Source: JAAYDF01 sp964511155
GTDB taxonomy: Bacteria; Planctomycetota; Phycisphaerae; UBA1845; PWPN01
NCBI GenBank assembly: GCA_964511155.1
Contig: CAZEEJ010000002.1
Coordinates: 1 to 64,000, forward strand
Reading direction: 5' to 3'
Length of the DNA: 64,000 nucleotides
Shown: piece by piece, positions 56,703-64,000 of the stretch
Numbering within the stretch: position 1 is the first letter of the stretch
How the letters are laid out: every line of letters starts with the position of its first letter
Notes under the pieces: generated by a model
What the model saw: the letters and a program-made list of their open reading frames with translations, nothing else
Database searches by the model: none
Told to the model about the DNA's origin: nothing
Made by a program: the position numbers and the translations under genes

Positions 56703-59363
56703 ATGACCGGCACGCAACTGACCACCGGGCTGGCGGGATTGGACCGAGTGCTCAAGGGCCTGATGCCCGGCGACAACATTGTGTGGCAGGTGGACGCGGT
56801 TGCGGACTACCGGGCCTTCGTCAAGCCGTTCTGCGAGGCGGCGGCACGCACGGGCAAGCAGCTCATCTACTTTCGGTTCGGCAAGCACGAGCCGTTGATC
56901 TCCGAGGCCGACGGAGCCCAGATCCACGAACTCCACCCCGAGGACGGCTTCGAGAAGTTCATCGCCGCGATCCACAAGGTCGTCGAGGCCACCGGGCAAC
57001 GCGGCTACCACGTGTTCGACTGCCTGTCCGACCTGGCCGTCGACTGGTGCAGCGACCGCATGTTGGGCAACTTCTTCATGCTCACCTGCCCCTACGTCTA
57101 CGACGTCGGCGGGATCGCGTACTTCACGGTGCTCAAGAACTACCACTCGTTCCACGCCTTCGCTTCGATTGCCGAGACGACGCAGATTCTCCTGGACGTC
57201 TACCGCCACAAGGGCAAGCTGTACGTCCATCCGATCAAGGTCCAGCAGCGGCACTCGCCCACCATGTACATGCTGCACGCCTTGGAAGGCGAGGCCCTGG
57301 TCCCGGTGACGCGCAGCGCGGTCATTTCGGAGATCCTCACCTCGATGCCCTGGGGCGGCTCGGAATCGGCGCGGACGCGGTTGGGCATCTGGACGCGGGC
57401 CTTCGTGCAGGCCGAGGAGGCCGTCGACCCCACGCATCGTCGCGAATGCTCGGTCGAAGCCGCCCGTGAGCTGACCCGCCGGCTGCTGCGGATGATCGTC
57501 TCCCGCGACGAACGCGTGCTCACTCTGGCGGAGAAGTACTTCAACCTGAACCACCTGCTCGATATCTGGCGGCGGATGATCGGCACCGGGCTGATCGGCG
57601 GCAAGTCCGTGGGCATGCTCCTGGCCCGGGCCATCCTCGAACAGTCCAACGAGCGTTGGGTCGAGCTGCTCGAACCGCACGACTCCTTCTACATCGGCTC
57701 GGACGTCTTCTACACCTACCTCGTGCAGAACGGCTGCTGGTGGGTGCGGCAAAAGCAGCAGAACCCGGCCACGTTCCTGGAGGGTGCGGAGGAGGCCCGG
57801 CGGCGGATCCTGACCGGCACGTTCCCCGACTACATCCGCAAGGAACTCTCGGACATGCTCGACTACTTCGGGCAGTCCCCGATTATCGTGCGGTCCAGCA
57901 GTCTGCTCGAGGACGCCTTCGGCAATTCATTTGCCGGCAAGTACGAGAGCCTCTTCTGCGCCAACCAGGGCTCGCGCGACAAACGCCTCGAGGACTTCAT
58001 GTCCGCGGTCCGCACCATCTACGCCAGCGCCATGAGCGAGCGGGCCCTCCGCTACCGGGCCCAGCGCGGCATCCTGGAGCGCGACGAACAGATGTCCCTG
58101 CTCGTGCAGCGCGTGTCGGGGAGCATGTATGGGCAACTGTTCTTCCCGCAGATGGCGGGCGTCGGCCTGTCCTTCAACCCGTACGTGTGGAACGAAGAGA
58201 TCGACCCCGAAGCGGGGATGCTGCGGCTGGTCTTCGGACTGGGTACCCGAGCGGTCGACCGGGCCGACGACGACTACACGCGGGTCGTCGCCCTGAACGC
58301 GCCCGACAAACGTCCGGAGGCCAGCTTCGACGAGGTCCGCCGTTACACCCAGCGGCGGGTGGACGTACTCGATCTGGCCGCCAATCAGCTCACCGCACTT
58401 GATTTCGCTGAGGTGCTCAGCCAGGCCGACGACCTGCCCGTGGCCGCCTTCGCCTCGCCGGATGAGGAACTCGCCCGCCAGGCCCGGGCCGCCGGCAGAC
58501 GGGAACGCCCGTCGTGGATTCTGACTTTTGAGGATCTGCTTTCCGGCACCCGGTTTGTCGAGGACATGCGCGAGATGCTGCACATCCTCGAACAGGCTTA
58601 CGGCTCGCCGGTGGACACGGAGTTCACCGCCAACGGCTTCGACCAGGGCGGGTACAAGATCAACCTGGTCCAGTGTCGGCCGCTCCAGGTCGCGGGCAGC
58701 GGGGCCATCGCTGATCTGCCCGAGCGGATCGACCCCGCCGATCAGGTTTTCGAGGCCCACGGGGCGGTGATCGGGCAGAGCCGCCTGGTCACCGTGGACC
58801 GCCTCATCTATGTGGTGCCGTCGGTGTACGGCCAGTTGCCGATCAACGACCGTTACGCGGTCGCCCGGCTCATCGGACGGCTCATGCACGCCGAGGATGG
58901 CGAGCAGCCGCGGACCGTCATGGTCCTCGGGCCGGGCCGCTGGGGTACGACCACGCCCTCGCTGGGCGTGCCGGTCTCGTTCGCGGAGATCAACAAGGTG
59001 TCGATCCTCTGCGAAATCGTCGCCATGCGTGACGACCTCGTCCCGGATGTGTCCCTCGGGACGCACTTCTTCAATGAGCTGGTCGAGGCCGACATTCTGT
59101 ACCTGGCTCTCTTCCCGAGCCGTGATGGCAACCGGCTGAACCACGACTTCTTTGAGCAGGCGCCCAACAAACTGACCACGCTGCTGCCCGACGCCGGCGC
59201 CCGTGCCGATGTCGTCCGCGTCATCGATGCGGCCGACCTGGGCGGCGACCGGCTCATCAAGCTCAACGCCAACAACCTCAATCAGAAGGTAGTCTGCTAC
59301 CTGGGGCTTGAGGCCGACGAGCGGATCGAACCGCGATCCCCGCGCCGGATGGCGCGCCGCTGA
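56703..59363 (+). CDS. PEP/pyruvate-binding domain protein with degenerate KaiC-like N-terminus
   Basis: An 886-residue cytoplasmic protein. Residues 1-230 resemble KaiC/RAD55 (TTGLAGLDRVLKGLMPGDNI, then a strand and helix) but the P-loop is missing: where GxxGxGKT is expected the sequence reads VWQVDAVADYRAF. From about residue 270 it is a pyruvate-phosphate-dikinase-like N-terminal ATP-grasp domain: GLIGGKSVGMLLARAILEQS, PIIVRSSSLLEDAFGNSFAG and TGYKINLVQCRPLQV-like end of the fold. No phosphohistidine (TxH) domain or PEP-synthase barrel follows. Instead there is a C-terminal region (VMVLGPGRWGTTTPSLGVPV, THFFNELVEADILYLALF) of unknown role. It may phosphorylate an unknown acceptor. Ribosome binding site is weak (gaggcggcaaacg). 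Confidence 0.8.
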   Translation: MTGTQLTTGLAGLDRVLKGLMPGDNIVWQVDAVADYRAFVKPFCEAAARTGKQLIYFRFGKHEPLISEADGAQIHELHPEDGFEKFIAAIHKVVEATGQRGYHVFDCLSDLAVDWCSDRMLGNFFMLTCPYVYDVGGIAYFTVLKNYHSFHAFASIAETTQILLDVYRHKGKLYVHPIKVQQRHSPTMYMLHALEGEALVPVTRSAVISEILTSMPWGGSESARTRLGIWTRAFVQAEEAVDPTHRRECSVEAARELTRRLLRMIVSRDERVLTLAEKYFNLNHLLDIWRRMIGTGLIGGKSVGMLLARAILEQSNERWVELLEPHDSFYIGSDVFYTYLVQNGCWWVRQKQQNPATFLEGAEEARRRILTGTFPDYIRKELSDMLDYFGQSPIIVRSSSLLEDAFGNSFAGKYESLFCANQGSRDKRLEDFMSAVRTIYASAMSERALRYRAQRGILERDEQMSLLVQRVSGSMYGQLFFPQMAGVGLSFNPYVWNEEIDPEAGMLRLVFGLGTRAVDRADDDYTRVVALNAPDKRPEASFDEVRRYTQRRVDVLDLAANQLTALDFAEVLSQADDLPVAAFASPDEELARQARAAGRRERPSWILTFEDLLSGTRFVEDMREMLHILEQAYGSPVDTEFTANGFDQGGYKINLVQCRPLQVAGSGAIADLPERIDPADQVFEAHGAVIGQSRLVTVDRLIYVVPSVYGQLPINDRYAVARLIGRLMHAEDGEQPRTVMVLGPGRWGTTTPSLGVPVSFAEINKVSILCEIVAMRDDLVPDVSLGTHFFNELVEADILYLALFPSRDGNRLNHDFFEQAPNKLTTLLPDAGARADVVRVIDAADLGGDRLIKLNANNLNQKVVCYLGLEADERIEPRSPRRMARR

Positions 59364-59403
59364 ACAACGGCCGCTGGCGAGGAAGCGAGAAGGGGGATAT
59401 TGG

Positions 59404-59431
59404 AAGTGAGACGTGAGAGGTGAGAAGTGAG
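59404..59431. repeat. Degenerate heptamer array, AAGTGAG family
   Basis: AAGTGAG, ACGTGAG, AGGTGAG, AAGTGAG: four units with two variants. Confidence 0.85.
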
Positions 59432-59503
59432 AAACCGCGTCTCGGGCCGCTGAGCTTCACCGGCAGCAAGGTGGACGGCCCCCGCCAAAGGCAGCTTCTT
59501 CCC

Positions 59504-59552
59504 CATTCCCCATTCCGCATTCCCCATTCTTCATTCTCCATTCTCCATTCCC
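59504..59552. repeat. Heptamer array, CATTCCC/CATTCTC, seven units
   Basis: Units from 59504 to 59552: CATTCCC, CATTCCG, CATTCCC, CATTCTT, CATTCTC, CATTCTC, CATTCCC. It is the reverse complement of the GAGAATG heptamer at 6811-6845. Confidence 0.93.
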
Positions 59553-59584
59553 CCCTGTTGCCGACCTGAGGGGTGAACAAACCC

Positions 59585-59791
59585 CGAGCGCGGAGCAAGA
59601 ACGAGCCTCAAGCGCGGAGCATGAACGAGCATCGAGCGCGGAGCATGAACGAGCCCCGAGCGCAAGCGAGCGGGGTGTGTTGGAGCCTGAAGGGCTCATT
59701 CTCTCAGCCCAGGCCGAGTACGTGTTTAGCGTCCTGCAAGCGAGCGGGGTGTGTTTGAGCCTGAAGGGCTCATTCTCTCAGCCCAGGCCGA
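59585..59791. repeat. 24 bp x3 and 56 bp x2 direct repeats
   Basis: 24 bp units 59585-59608, 59609-59632, 59633-59656 (core gcggagcatgaacgagc). 56 bp units 59662-59717 and 59736-59791 start gcaagcgagcggggtgtgtt and differ at one or two bases. The core of the 24 bp unit recurs at about 61506-61522. Confidence 0.9.
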
Positions 59792-59915
59792 AGGCCTGGG
59801 GACGAGACCATGCCACCACGGTCGGTCCTGAAGGGACCGTTCATGCCGGTAGCCCCTTGGCGCGGCATGGGGGGACGACAATCCGCCCCTGGTACTCGGC
59901 ACGCCCGCCGAAACA

Positions 59916-61337
59916 TCAGTTGGCCGTCGCGTCCGGGCTATCCTCCTCAGCCAGCGGCGGCAGGCGCCGGTACTCGGGCCGGAGTACACGGAAGCCGACG
60001 TCGCAAGGGACCTTATCGCACAGCGGGTCCAACTCGCCCCCGTCATCCACGCGGTTGAGGTCCACGCTGTACACGACCGCCAATTCAGGCGTCAGACGAT
60101 AGCGCAACGGGCCTGCGGCAAACGGATCGAGCGGAATCGCCTCAAGATAACGCGGCACCAGGACGTCGAGGCTTTCCGGGAAGTCGCCCTCCTCCTGCCG
60201 ATACCACTCCAACGCCAACCCCACGCGGGCGGTGCGGATGACCGCTACACCTCGCAGAGCGAGTTCACACGCCCGCATGCAGGGGATGGGAAATGTGCCG
60301 CTAAGCAGAGAGTACTCAAGATTCGACTCGGCGGCCTCACCGATCTCCTGTTCTACCAACAGGCGCTTCTCGATATTCTCCCCGGCCGCTGCACGCCGGT
60401 TCTGAAGACGCAGGCCAAATGCCAGATCGCGATGGAGCAACCCTCCGAGGATGGGGATACTGCCGACAGGGGGAGTGTCCGTCTCGCTGTTTCCTTGTCG
60501 TAGATACTCGGTAACCGCGAGAAAGCAGACGCGCTCGCTCATCATGCCGAAGTCCAAGGCCTTCCCCGGCCGCTGATCGTCCAGCATCGTCATGAGTGCG
60601 CGTAACTGATCCGGCCTCGGAGTACCTAACGCGTGGATCTGCTCAAGTGTGCGGATGGCCAAGTCGTCACACGCAATGGATATAAGTGCCGAGACGAGGG
60701 TCGGATGATCGGCCGCCATATCGCTGTGACGCAAAAGGATGGCGATATCCTCGACCAGGTGGCTCGTATCCTCCACGATGGCCTTATGCACCATTTGCAG
60801 GGCCTTGAGTCTGGCCGAGTACCGCAAGGGCCCCAGCTTAGGGCTGAAGGCATCATGTGGTTGTTTCCCCACAACCAGCGGAGGCAAGCGGGCACCGGGG
60901 AAGTCCGTATACCGATCGATCTCCGCCAGCAGATCGGCACGCTCCTGAACGTAGCCTTCAAGCAGGCGAGCCAGGTCCGCGGCGGGAAGCCGACCCAGCA
61001 CCGACGACTCAGCATGATCGATGAGAAACAACAGCCCTTCGGTATCCCTCCGAAGGGCCTTACCCTCTTCCGCCAATCGATCCCACATGGCCAGTAACAC
61101 CGTGGCGGCGTTCTGATCCGCCGGCCACTGCCGCCGGCGGGCTTCAAGCTCATCGAGCGTCGCGGGGTAAGGGTCGTCCAGCGCGGCCTGCAAGGCTTGC
61201 CGCCACGCTCGTCGGGCGCTCCACTCGAAGACTAAGACCGCAAGAATGGCGAGCCCGAAAAGAAGCTCCACCCAGAACAGCCATCGCCGCGCCAGCTTGT
61301 GGCCCACTCCTCGTTCCCGATCAGCACTCAGGGTCAT
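59916..61337 (-). CDS. Membrane-anchored protein of unknown function
   Basis: A 473-residue protein. One N-terminal transmembrane helix (WVELLFGLAILAVLVFEW) after a basic start is followed by a large, mainly helical soluble part (TLDELEARRRQWPADQNAAT, EERADLLAEIDRYTDF-like). Near the C-terminus LALEWYRQEEGDFPESLDVL and IPLDPFAAGPLRYRL match a short pattern common in planctomycete proteins annotated as general secretion or hypothetical, where a DPF(x)GxPLxY motif precedes the end. No catalytic motif is apparent. The ATG at 61337 has AGGG about 9 nt upstream. A TGGTATACT (61458-61466, minus strand) may be an extended -10 promoter. Confidence 0.75.
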   Translation of the reverse strand: MTLSADRERGVGHKLARRWLFWVELLFGLAILAVLVFEWSARRAWRQALQAALDDPYPATLDELEARRRQWPADQNAATVLLAMWDRLAEEGKALRRDTEGLLFLIDHAESSVLGRLPAADLARLLEGYVQERADLLAEIDRYTDFPGARLPPLVVGKQPHDAFSPKLGPLRYSARLKALQMVHKAIVEDTSHLVEDIAILLRHSDMAADHPTLVSALISIACDDLAIRTLEQIHALGTPRPDQLRALMTMLDDQRPGKALDFGMMSERVCFLAVTEYLRQGNSETDTPPVGSIPILGGLLHRDLAFGLRLQNRRAAAGENIEKRLLVEQEIGEAAESNLEYSLLSGTFPIPCMRACELALRGVAVIRTARVGLALEWYRQEEGDFPESLDVLVPRYLEAIPLDPFAAGPLRYRLTPELAVVYSVDLNRVDDGGELDPLCDKVPCDVGFRVLRPEYRRLPPLAEEDSPDATAN

Positions 61338-61561
61338 TGGCACCGCCCTCGCCGGCTGCTCGCAGAGATCTGTGGGGGTTTCCGCGGCCGGTTCACCCCA
61401 CTGCCCGGCAGCCGAGCCTCACCCACCACAGGGTATCTCTTTGCACTTGTCCGGTCCAGTATACCACTTGACCGCTTCACAGCGGTAGGGAAGCCGGCTC
61501 AAGGGCGCGGAGCATGAACGAGCTCTGGGCACAAACGAGCGGGACACCTCCCACGCGAACT

Positions 61562-61623
61562 CCGGGCGCTTGCGCTTCCGGCTCGTAGGTAGCCGGGCGC
61601 TTGCGCTTCCGCCTCGTCGGTAT
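61562..61623. repeat. 31 bp direct repeat, two units
   Basis: 61562-61592 and 61593-61623 (core ccgggcgcttgcgcttccg), three differences. It abuts the 3' end of the UbiB-family gene (stop at 61629). Confidence 0.9.
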
Positions 61624-61628
61624 CCGGT

Positions 61629-63341
61629 TCACGATACTTTGCCGCTGCGGATGATGGTGATGACCAGGCCGAGGCCCATGATGCCGGCGACGATGTAGCC
61701 GGCGAGGCCCATGAAGCGCAGGGGGATGCCGAGGATGGGTTGGGTGGCCTCGGCGGTGACGACCATGGAGCTGCCGACGATCACGGCGCCGATGACGATG
61801 GCGAACGCCAGCCGGTTGCTCGACCGGTCGAGTTCGTGGGCGAGGTCGTCGAGGTTCTGGTGGCGGATATTGACCTGCCAGCGGCCGCGAGCCAGGCGAC
61901 GGGAGATATCCCGCAGTTGGCCGGGGGCGCTCTTGAGAATGGTGGCCAGGTGCCATCCGATGACCGCAGTGGATTTGAGCAGGCGCCTGGGGCTCAGGCG
62001 TTTGGCGATGATCGCCTGAAGACGCGGCTGGATCAGGGCCACGAGGTTCAGGTCGCGGTCCAGTTGCAGGCAAATCCCGCCGACGAGCACGAACGCCTTG
62101 CCGAAGAGCACGAACTCGCGCGGCAGGGTGACGTTGTGTTGGCGGATGAGCCCGGTGATTTCATAGAAGAGGGTCTGCGTGTCGAAGCGGTGCAGCGGCA
62201 GGCCGTAGTACTTCTCGATGAGCTGCAGGAAGTCGTTGCGCAACCGCACGCGGTCGGTGTACTCGTCGAGGGCGTCCATGTCCGCGAGGATCTCGACGAT
62301 CAGCTCCGGCTCGCGGTTGAAGGCGGCCACCAGGGCGATGACCAGTTGCCCGAGCATCTGGTCGTCGATGCGTCCGGTCAGCCCGAAGTCGATCAGCCCG
62401 ACGGTCGCCGGCGGCTCGATCAGCAGGTTGCCCGGGTGCGGGTCGGCATGAAAAAGCCCGATCTCGAAGAACTGGCGGACGAAGGCCCTCGCGAGCTTGT
62501 CGGCGATGGCCCGGCGGTCGACCGCCACGTCGGGGGATTCGAGCACCCGTTGGGCACTGATGCCCTGCAACTCCTGGAGCGTCAGCGCACTGGGACCGCT
62601 CAGTTCCCAGAAGACCCGCGGGATGCGGAAACCGGGATCGTCCTTGAAGGACTCCGCGAAGCGGGTCATGACCGCCGCTTCGTTGATGAAGTCCATCTCC
62701 CGCAGCAGGTTCCGCTCGAACTCCTCGACGATCAGTTTGGGGTGGTAGAGCTGCAACTCCGGCACCAGCCGCTCGGCCAGATCGGCGATCCAACGCAGGA
62801 TGGTCATGTCCAGCCGGATGATCTCCTCGATGTCCGGTCGTTTGACCTTGACCACCACCCGTTGCGCGATCTGGCTGCCCTGCGGACGGGTCACCGCACG
62901 ATGAACCTGGGCGATGGAGCCGCTGGCGAATGGATCGCTCTCGAAGGAGCTGAAACACTCCTCGATCGGCGCCCCGAGCGTCTGGGTCACGATTCGCCGG
63001 GCCTCCGCACTGTCGAAGGGCGGTACGCGATCCTGGAGCTGGGCCAACTCGATGATGATGTCCGGCGGGAAGAGGTCCGGCCGGGTGGACAAGGTCTGCC
63101 CGAGCTTGATGAATGTCGGACCCAGCGATTCAAGCGCCAGGGCCATCCGGCGTCCCAGACTCGCCTCGGGGGCGTCCTTCTCCCCGGGCAGCACCACGTG
63201 CCGCCAGCGCTTGGGCAGCGGGATGTAGCGCTCCAGCCGCAGGCGATCCACCAGGTGCCCGAACCCGTGGTGCGTCAGCACGCGGGCGATGGTCTGCACC
63301 CGGCGAATGCTGCGAACCGTTCTGGGCAGATTGAGGGTCAC
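61629..63341 (-). CDS. ubiB: ABC1/UbiB family protein kinase-like
   Basis: A 570-residue atypical kinase. The family KxGQ motif is FIKLGQTLSTRPDLFP, the Ala-rich nucleotide loop ASGSIAQVHRAV, EREMDF-type ExD is LLREMDFINEAAV, the catalytic loop FHADPHPGNLLI and the metal site GLIDFGLTG. Two C-terminal hydrophobic helices (AFAIVIGAVIVGSSMVV, GYIVAGIMGLGLVITII) anchor it in the membrane. In proteobacteria UbiB supports ubiquinone synthesis. In organisms that use menaquinone its substrate is unsettled. Conserved residues are intact. It is downstream of, and cotranscribed-looking with, the ABC exporter (53 bp gap containing one repeat). Confidence 0.93.
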   Translation of the reverse strand: MTLNLPRTVRSIRRVQTIARVLTHHGFGHLVDRLRLERYIPLPKRWRHVVLPGEKDAPEASLGRRMALALESLGPTFIKLGQTLSTRPDLFPPDIIIELAQLQDRVPPFDSAEARRIVTQTLGAPIEECFSSFESDPFASGSIAQVHRAVTRPQGSQIAQRVVVKVKRPDIEEIIRLDMTILRWIADLAERLVPELQLYHPKLIVEEFERNLLREMDFINEAAVMTRFAESFKDDPGFRIPRVFWELSGPSALTLQELQGISAQRVLESPDVAVDRRAIADKLARAFVRQFFEIGLFHADPHPGNLLIEPPATVGLIDFGLTGRIDDQMLGQLVIALVAAFNREPELIVEILADMDALDEYTDRVRLRNDFLQLIEKYYGLPLHRFDTQTLFYEITGLIRQHNVTLPREFVLFGKAFVLVGGICLQLDRDLNLVALIQPRLQAIIAKRLSPRRLLKSTAVIGWHLATILKSAPGQLRDISRRLARGRWQVNIRHQNLDDLAHELDRSSNRLAFAIVIGAVIVGSSMVVTAEATQPILGIPLRFMGLAGYIVAGIMGLGLVITIIRSGKVS

Positions 63342-63366
63342 GGGCGACAGGATACCCGCGCCCGGT

Positions 63367-63386
63367 GCGAAGCCGCAAGCGGCGGG
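63367..63386. repeat. 20 bp repeat gcgaagccgcaagcggcggg
   Basis: Identical to 20322-20341 and lies in the short gap between the ABC exporter and ubiB. Confidence 0.85.
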
Positions 63387-63394
63387 GGAGCGGG

Positions 63395-64000
63395 TCAGTC
63401 TTCGTCGCGGAACTGCGTCTCGTACAGGCGATGGTAGAGCGGGCAGTCGGCGTACAGGCGTTCGTGTGTGCCGATCGCCACCGCCCGCCCGTCTTCCATG
63501 ACCACGATGCGGTGGGCCCCGCGGATCGTGCTGAAGCGATGGGCGATGATGAAGGCGGTGCGGTTCCGCAGGAAGTCGTTGAGGGCCTGGTGGATCTTGA
63601 GCTCGGATTCCGGGTCCACCTGGCTGGTGGCCTCGTCAAAGATGAGGATGGGGGCATCGCGGAGGATGGCCCGGGCGATGGCGATCCGTTGCCGCTGCCC
63701 GCCGGAGAGCGTCGCCCCGTGCTCGCCGACGATCGTCTCGTAACCCTCCGGCATCTGCCGGATGAACTCGTCGGCAAAAGCCCTCTCGGAGGCCGATTGG
63801 ATGGCCTCCTCCGAGGCGTCCGGCCGACCGTATGCGATGTTGGCTCGCACCGTATCCGGGAAGATCACCGACTCCTGCGTGATGATACTGAACTGGCGGC
63901 GCAGCGACCGGAGGGTGACCTGACTGATGTCCTGGCCGTCGATCAGGATGCGCCCGCTGTCCACCGGAAAGAATCGCGGCAGGAGGCTCAGCACGGTGGT
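63395..64000 (-). CDS. ABC exporter, C-terminal ATP-binding part (5' end beyond window)
   Basis: The last 201 residues of an MsbA/lipid-exporter-like ABC transporter. The first codons (TTVLSLLPRFF) are the end of Walker A (the GKS lies beyond the window edge). FSIITQESVIFPDTVRANIA is the Q-loop, LSGGQRQRIAIARAIL the signature, ILIFDEATSQVDPESE Walker B with the catalytic Glu, and IIAHRFSTIRGAHRI the switch His. The close match to MsbA-type exporters indicates lipid or polysaccharide-lipid flipping, but the substrate cannot be known without the membrane part. Confidence 0.93.
   Translation of the reverse strand, partial: TTVLSLLPRFFPVDSGRILIDGQDISQVTLRSLRRQFSIITQESVIFPDTVRANIAYGRPDASEEAIQSASERAFADEFIRQMPEGYETIVGEHGATLSGGQRQRIAIARAILRDAPILIFDEATSQVDPESELKIHQALNDFLRNRTAFIIAHRFSTIRGAHRIVVMEDGRAVAIGTHERLYADCPLYHRLYETQFRDED

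Larger units (their letters stand above)
59364..59915. other. Gene-free 552 bp made of tandem and heptamer repeats
   Basis: Between convergent genes. It contains heptamer arrays 59404-59431 and 59504-59552, three 24 bp units 59585-59656 and two 56 bp units 59662-59717 and 59736-59791. No gene or clear terminator seen. Confidence 0.85.

Overview
The window is high-GC DNA that looks like a member of the Planctomycetota, probably a Phycisphaerae-type lineage. This is inferred from the combination of PEP-CTERM sorting tails (VTPEPASLLLL-type), dockerin-like Asp-rich repeats on secreted proteins, a pseudopilin with an FLDG tail motif, DUF4091 and BNR_4 carbohydrate-active proteins, Gfo/Idh/MocA oxidoreductases with Tat-type leaders, and HEAT-repeat fusions. 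A run of ten Ns at 43873-43882 shows that it is an assembled scaffold. No rRNA, tRNA, CRISPR array, transposase or phage gene was seen.

Layout. 1-12.7 kb: a translationally coupled response regulator and M16 zinc peptidase, an HDOD-GGDEF signalling protein, a LOG / aminoglycoside-phosphotransferase-like kinase / PDZ operon, a large membrane protein, ridA-like and scpA. 12.7-16 kb: asnS diverges from pyrR-pyrB across a strongly structured 150 bp spacer. 16-22.3 kb: a BNR_4 secreted protein, an MFS-HEAT fusion transporter and a GH39-like glycosidase. 22.3-39.8 kb: a secretome island with two PEP-CTERM proteins, four dockerin-tailed proteins (two of them long phosphodiester-glycosidase-family paralogues), a pseudopilin and a DUF4091 glycosidase. 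It is interrupted by a two-gene arginine catabolism unit (ornithine cyclodeaminase plus arginine dihydrolase), which are fused in cyanobacterial AgrE/ArgZ but separate here. 40-42.8 kb: ychF and an orphan AAA ATPase. 43.1-48.9 kb: a probable sugar-use operon (Gfo/Idh/MocA oxidoreductase, HEAT/carbohydrate-binding protein, FG-GAP protein, tagatose-3-epimerase-like isomerase). 49.4-51.4 kb: eno and an FtsB-like protein. 51.6-56.1 kb: a hexapeptide acyltransferase, a FAD oxidoreductase and an NfnAB-type flavoprotein pair. 56.7-64 kb: a PEP/pyruvate-binding protein with a degenerate KaiC-like N-terminus, a membrane-anchored protein, a UbiB-family kinase and the end of an ABC exporter.

The most unusual property lies between the genes. 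Intergenic spaces are filled with many families of short repeats: paired-arm hairpins, 110-145 bp elements with terminal inverted repeats, modular 25-50 bp palindromes, and at least seven arrays of exactly 7 bp units built from only four basic heptamers. Several repeats supply the stop codon of the adjoining gene, and one hairpin family shows compensatory base changes among its three arms, which suggests that the fold itself is maintained.

Genes were read by hand from translations and motif recognition, without database searches. Start codons were chosen from Shine-Dalgarno spacing, overlap with the upstream gene and signal-peptide position.
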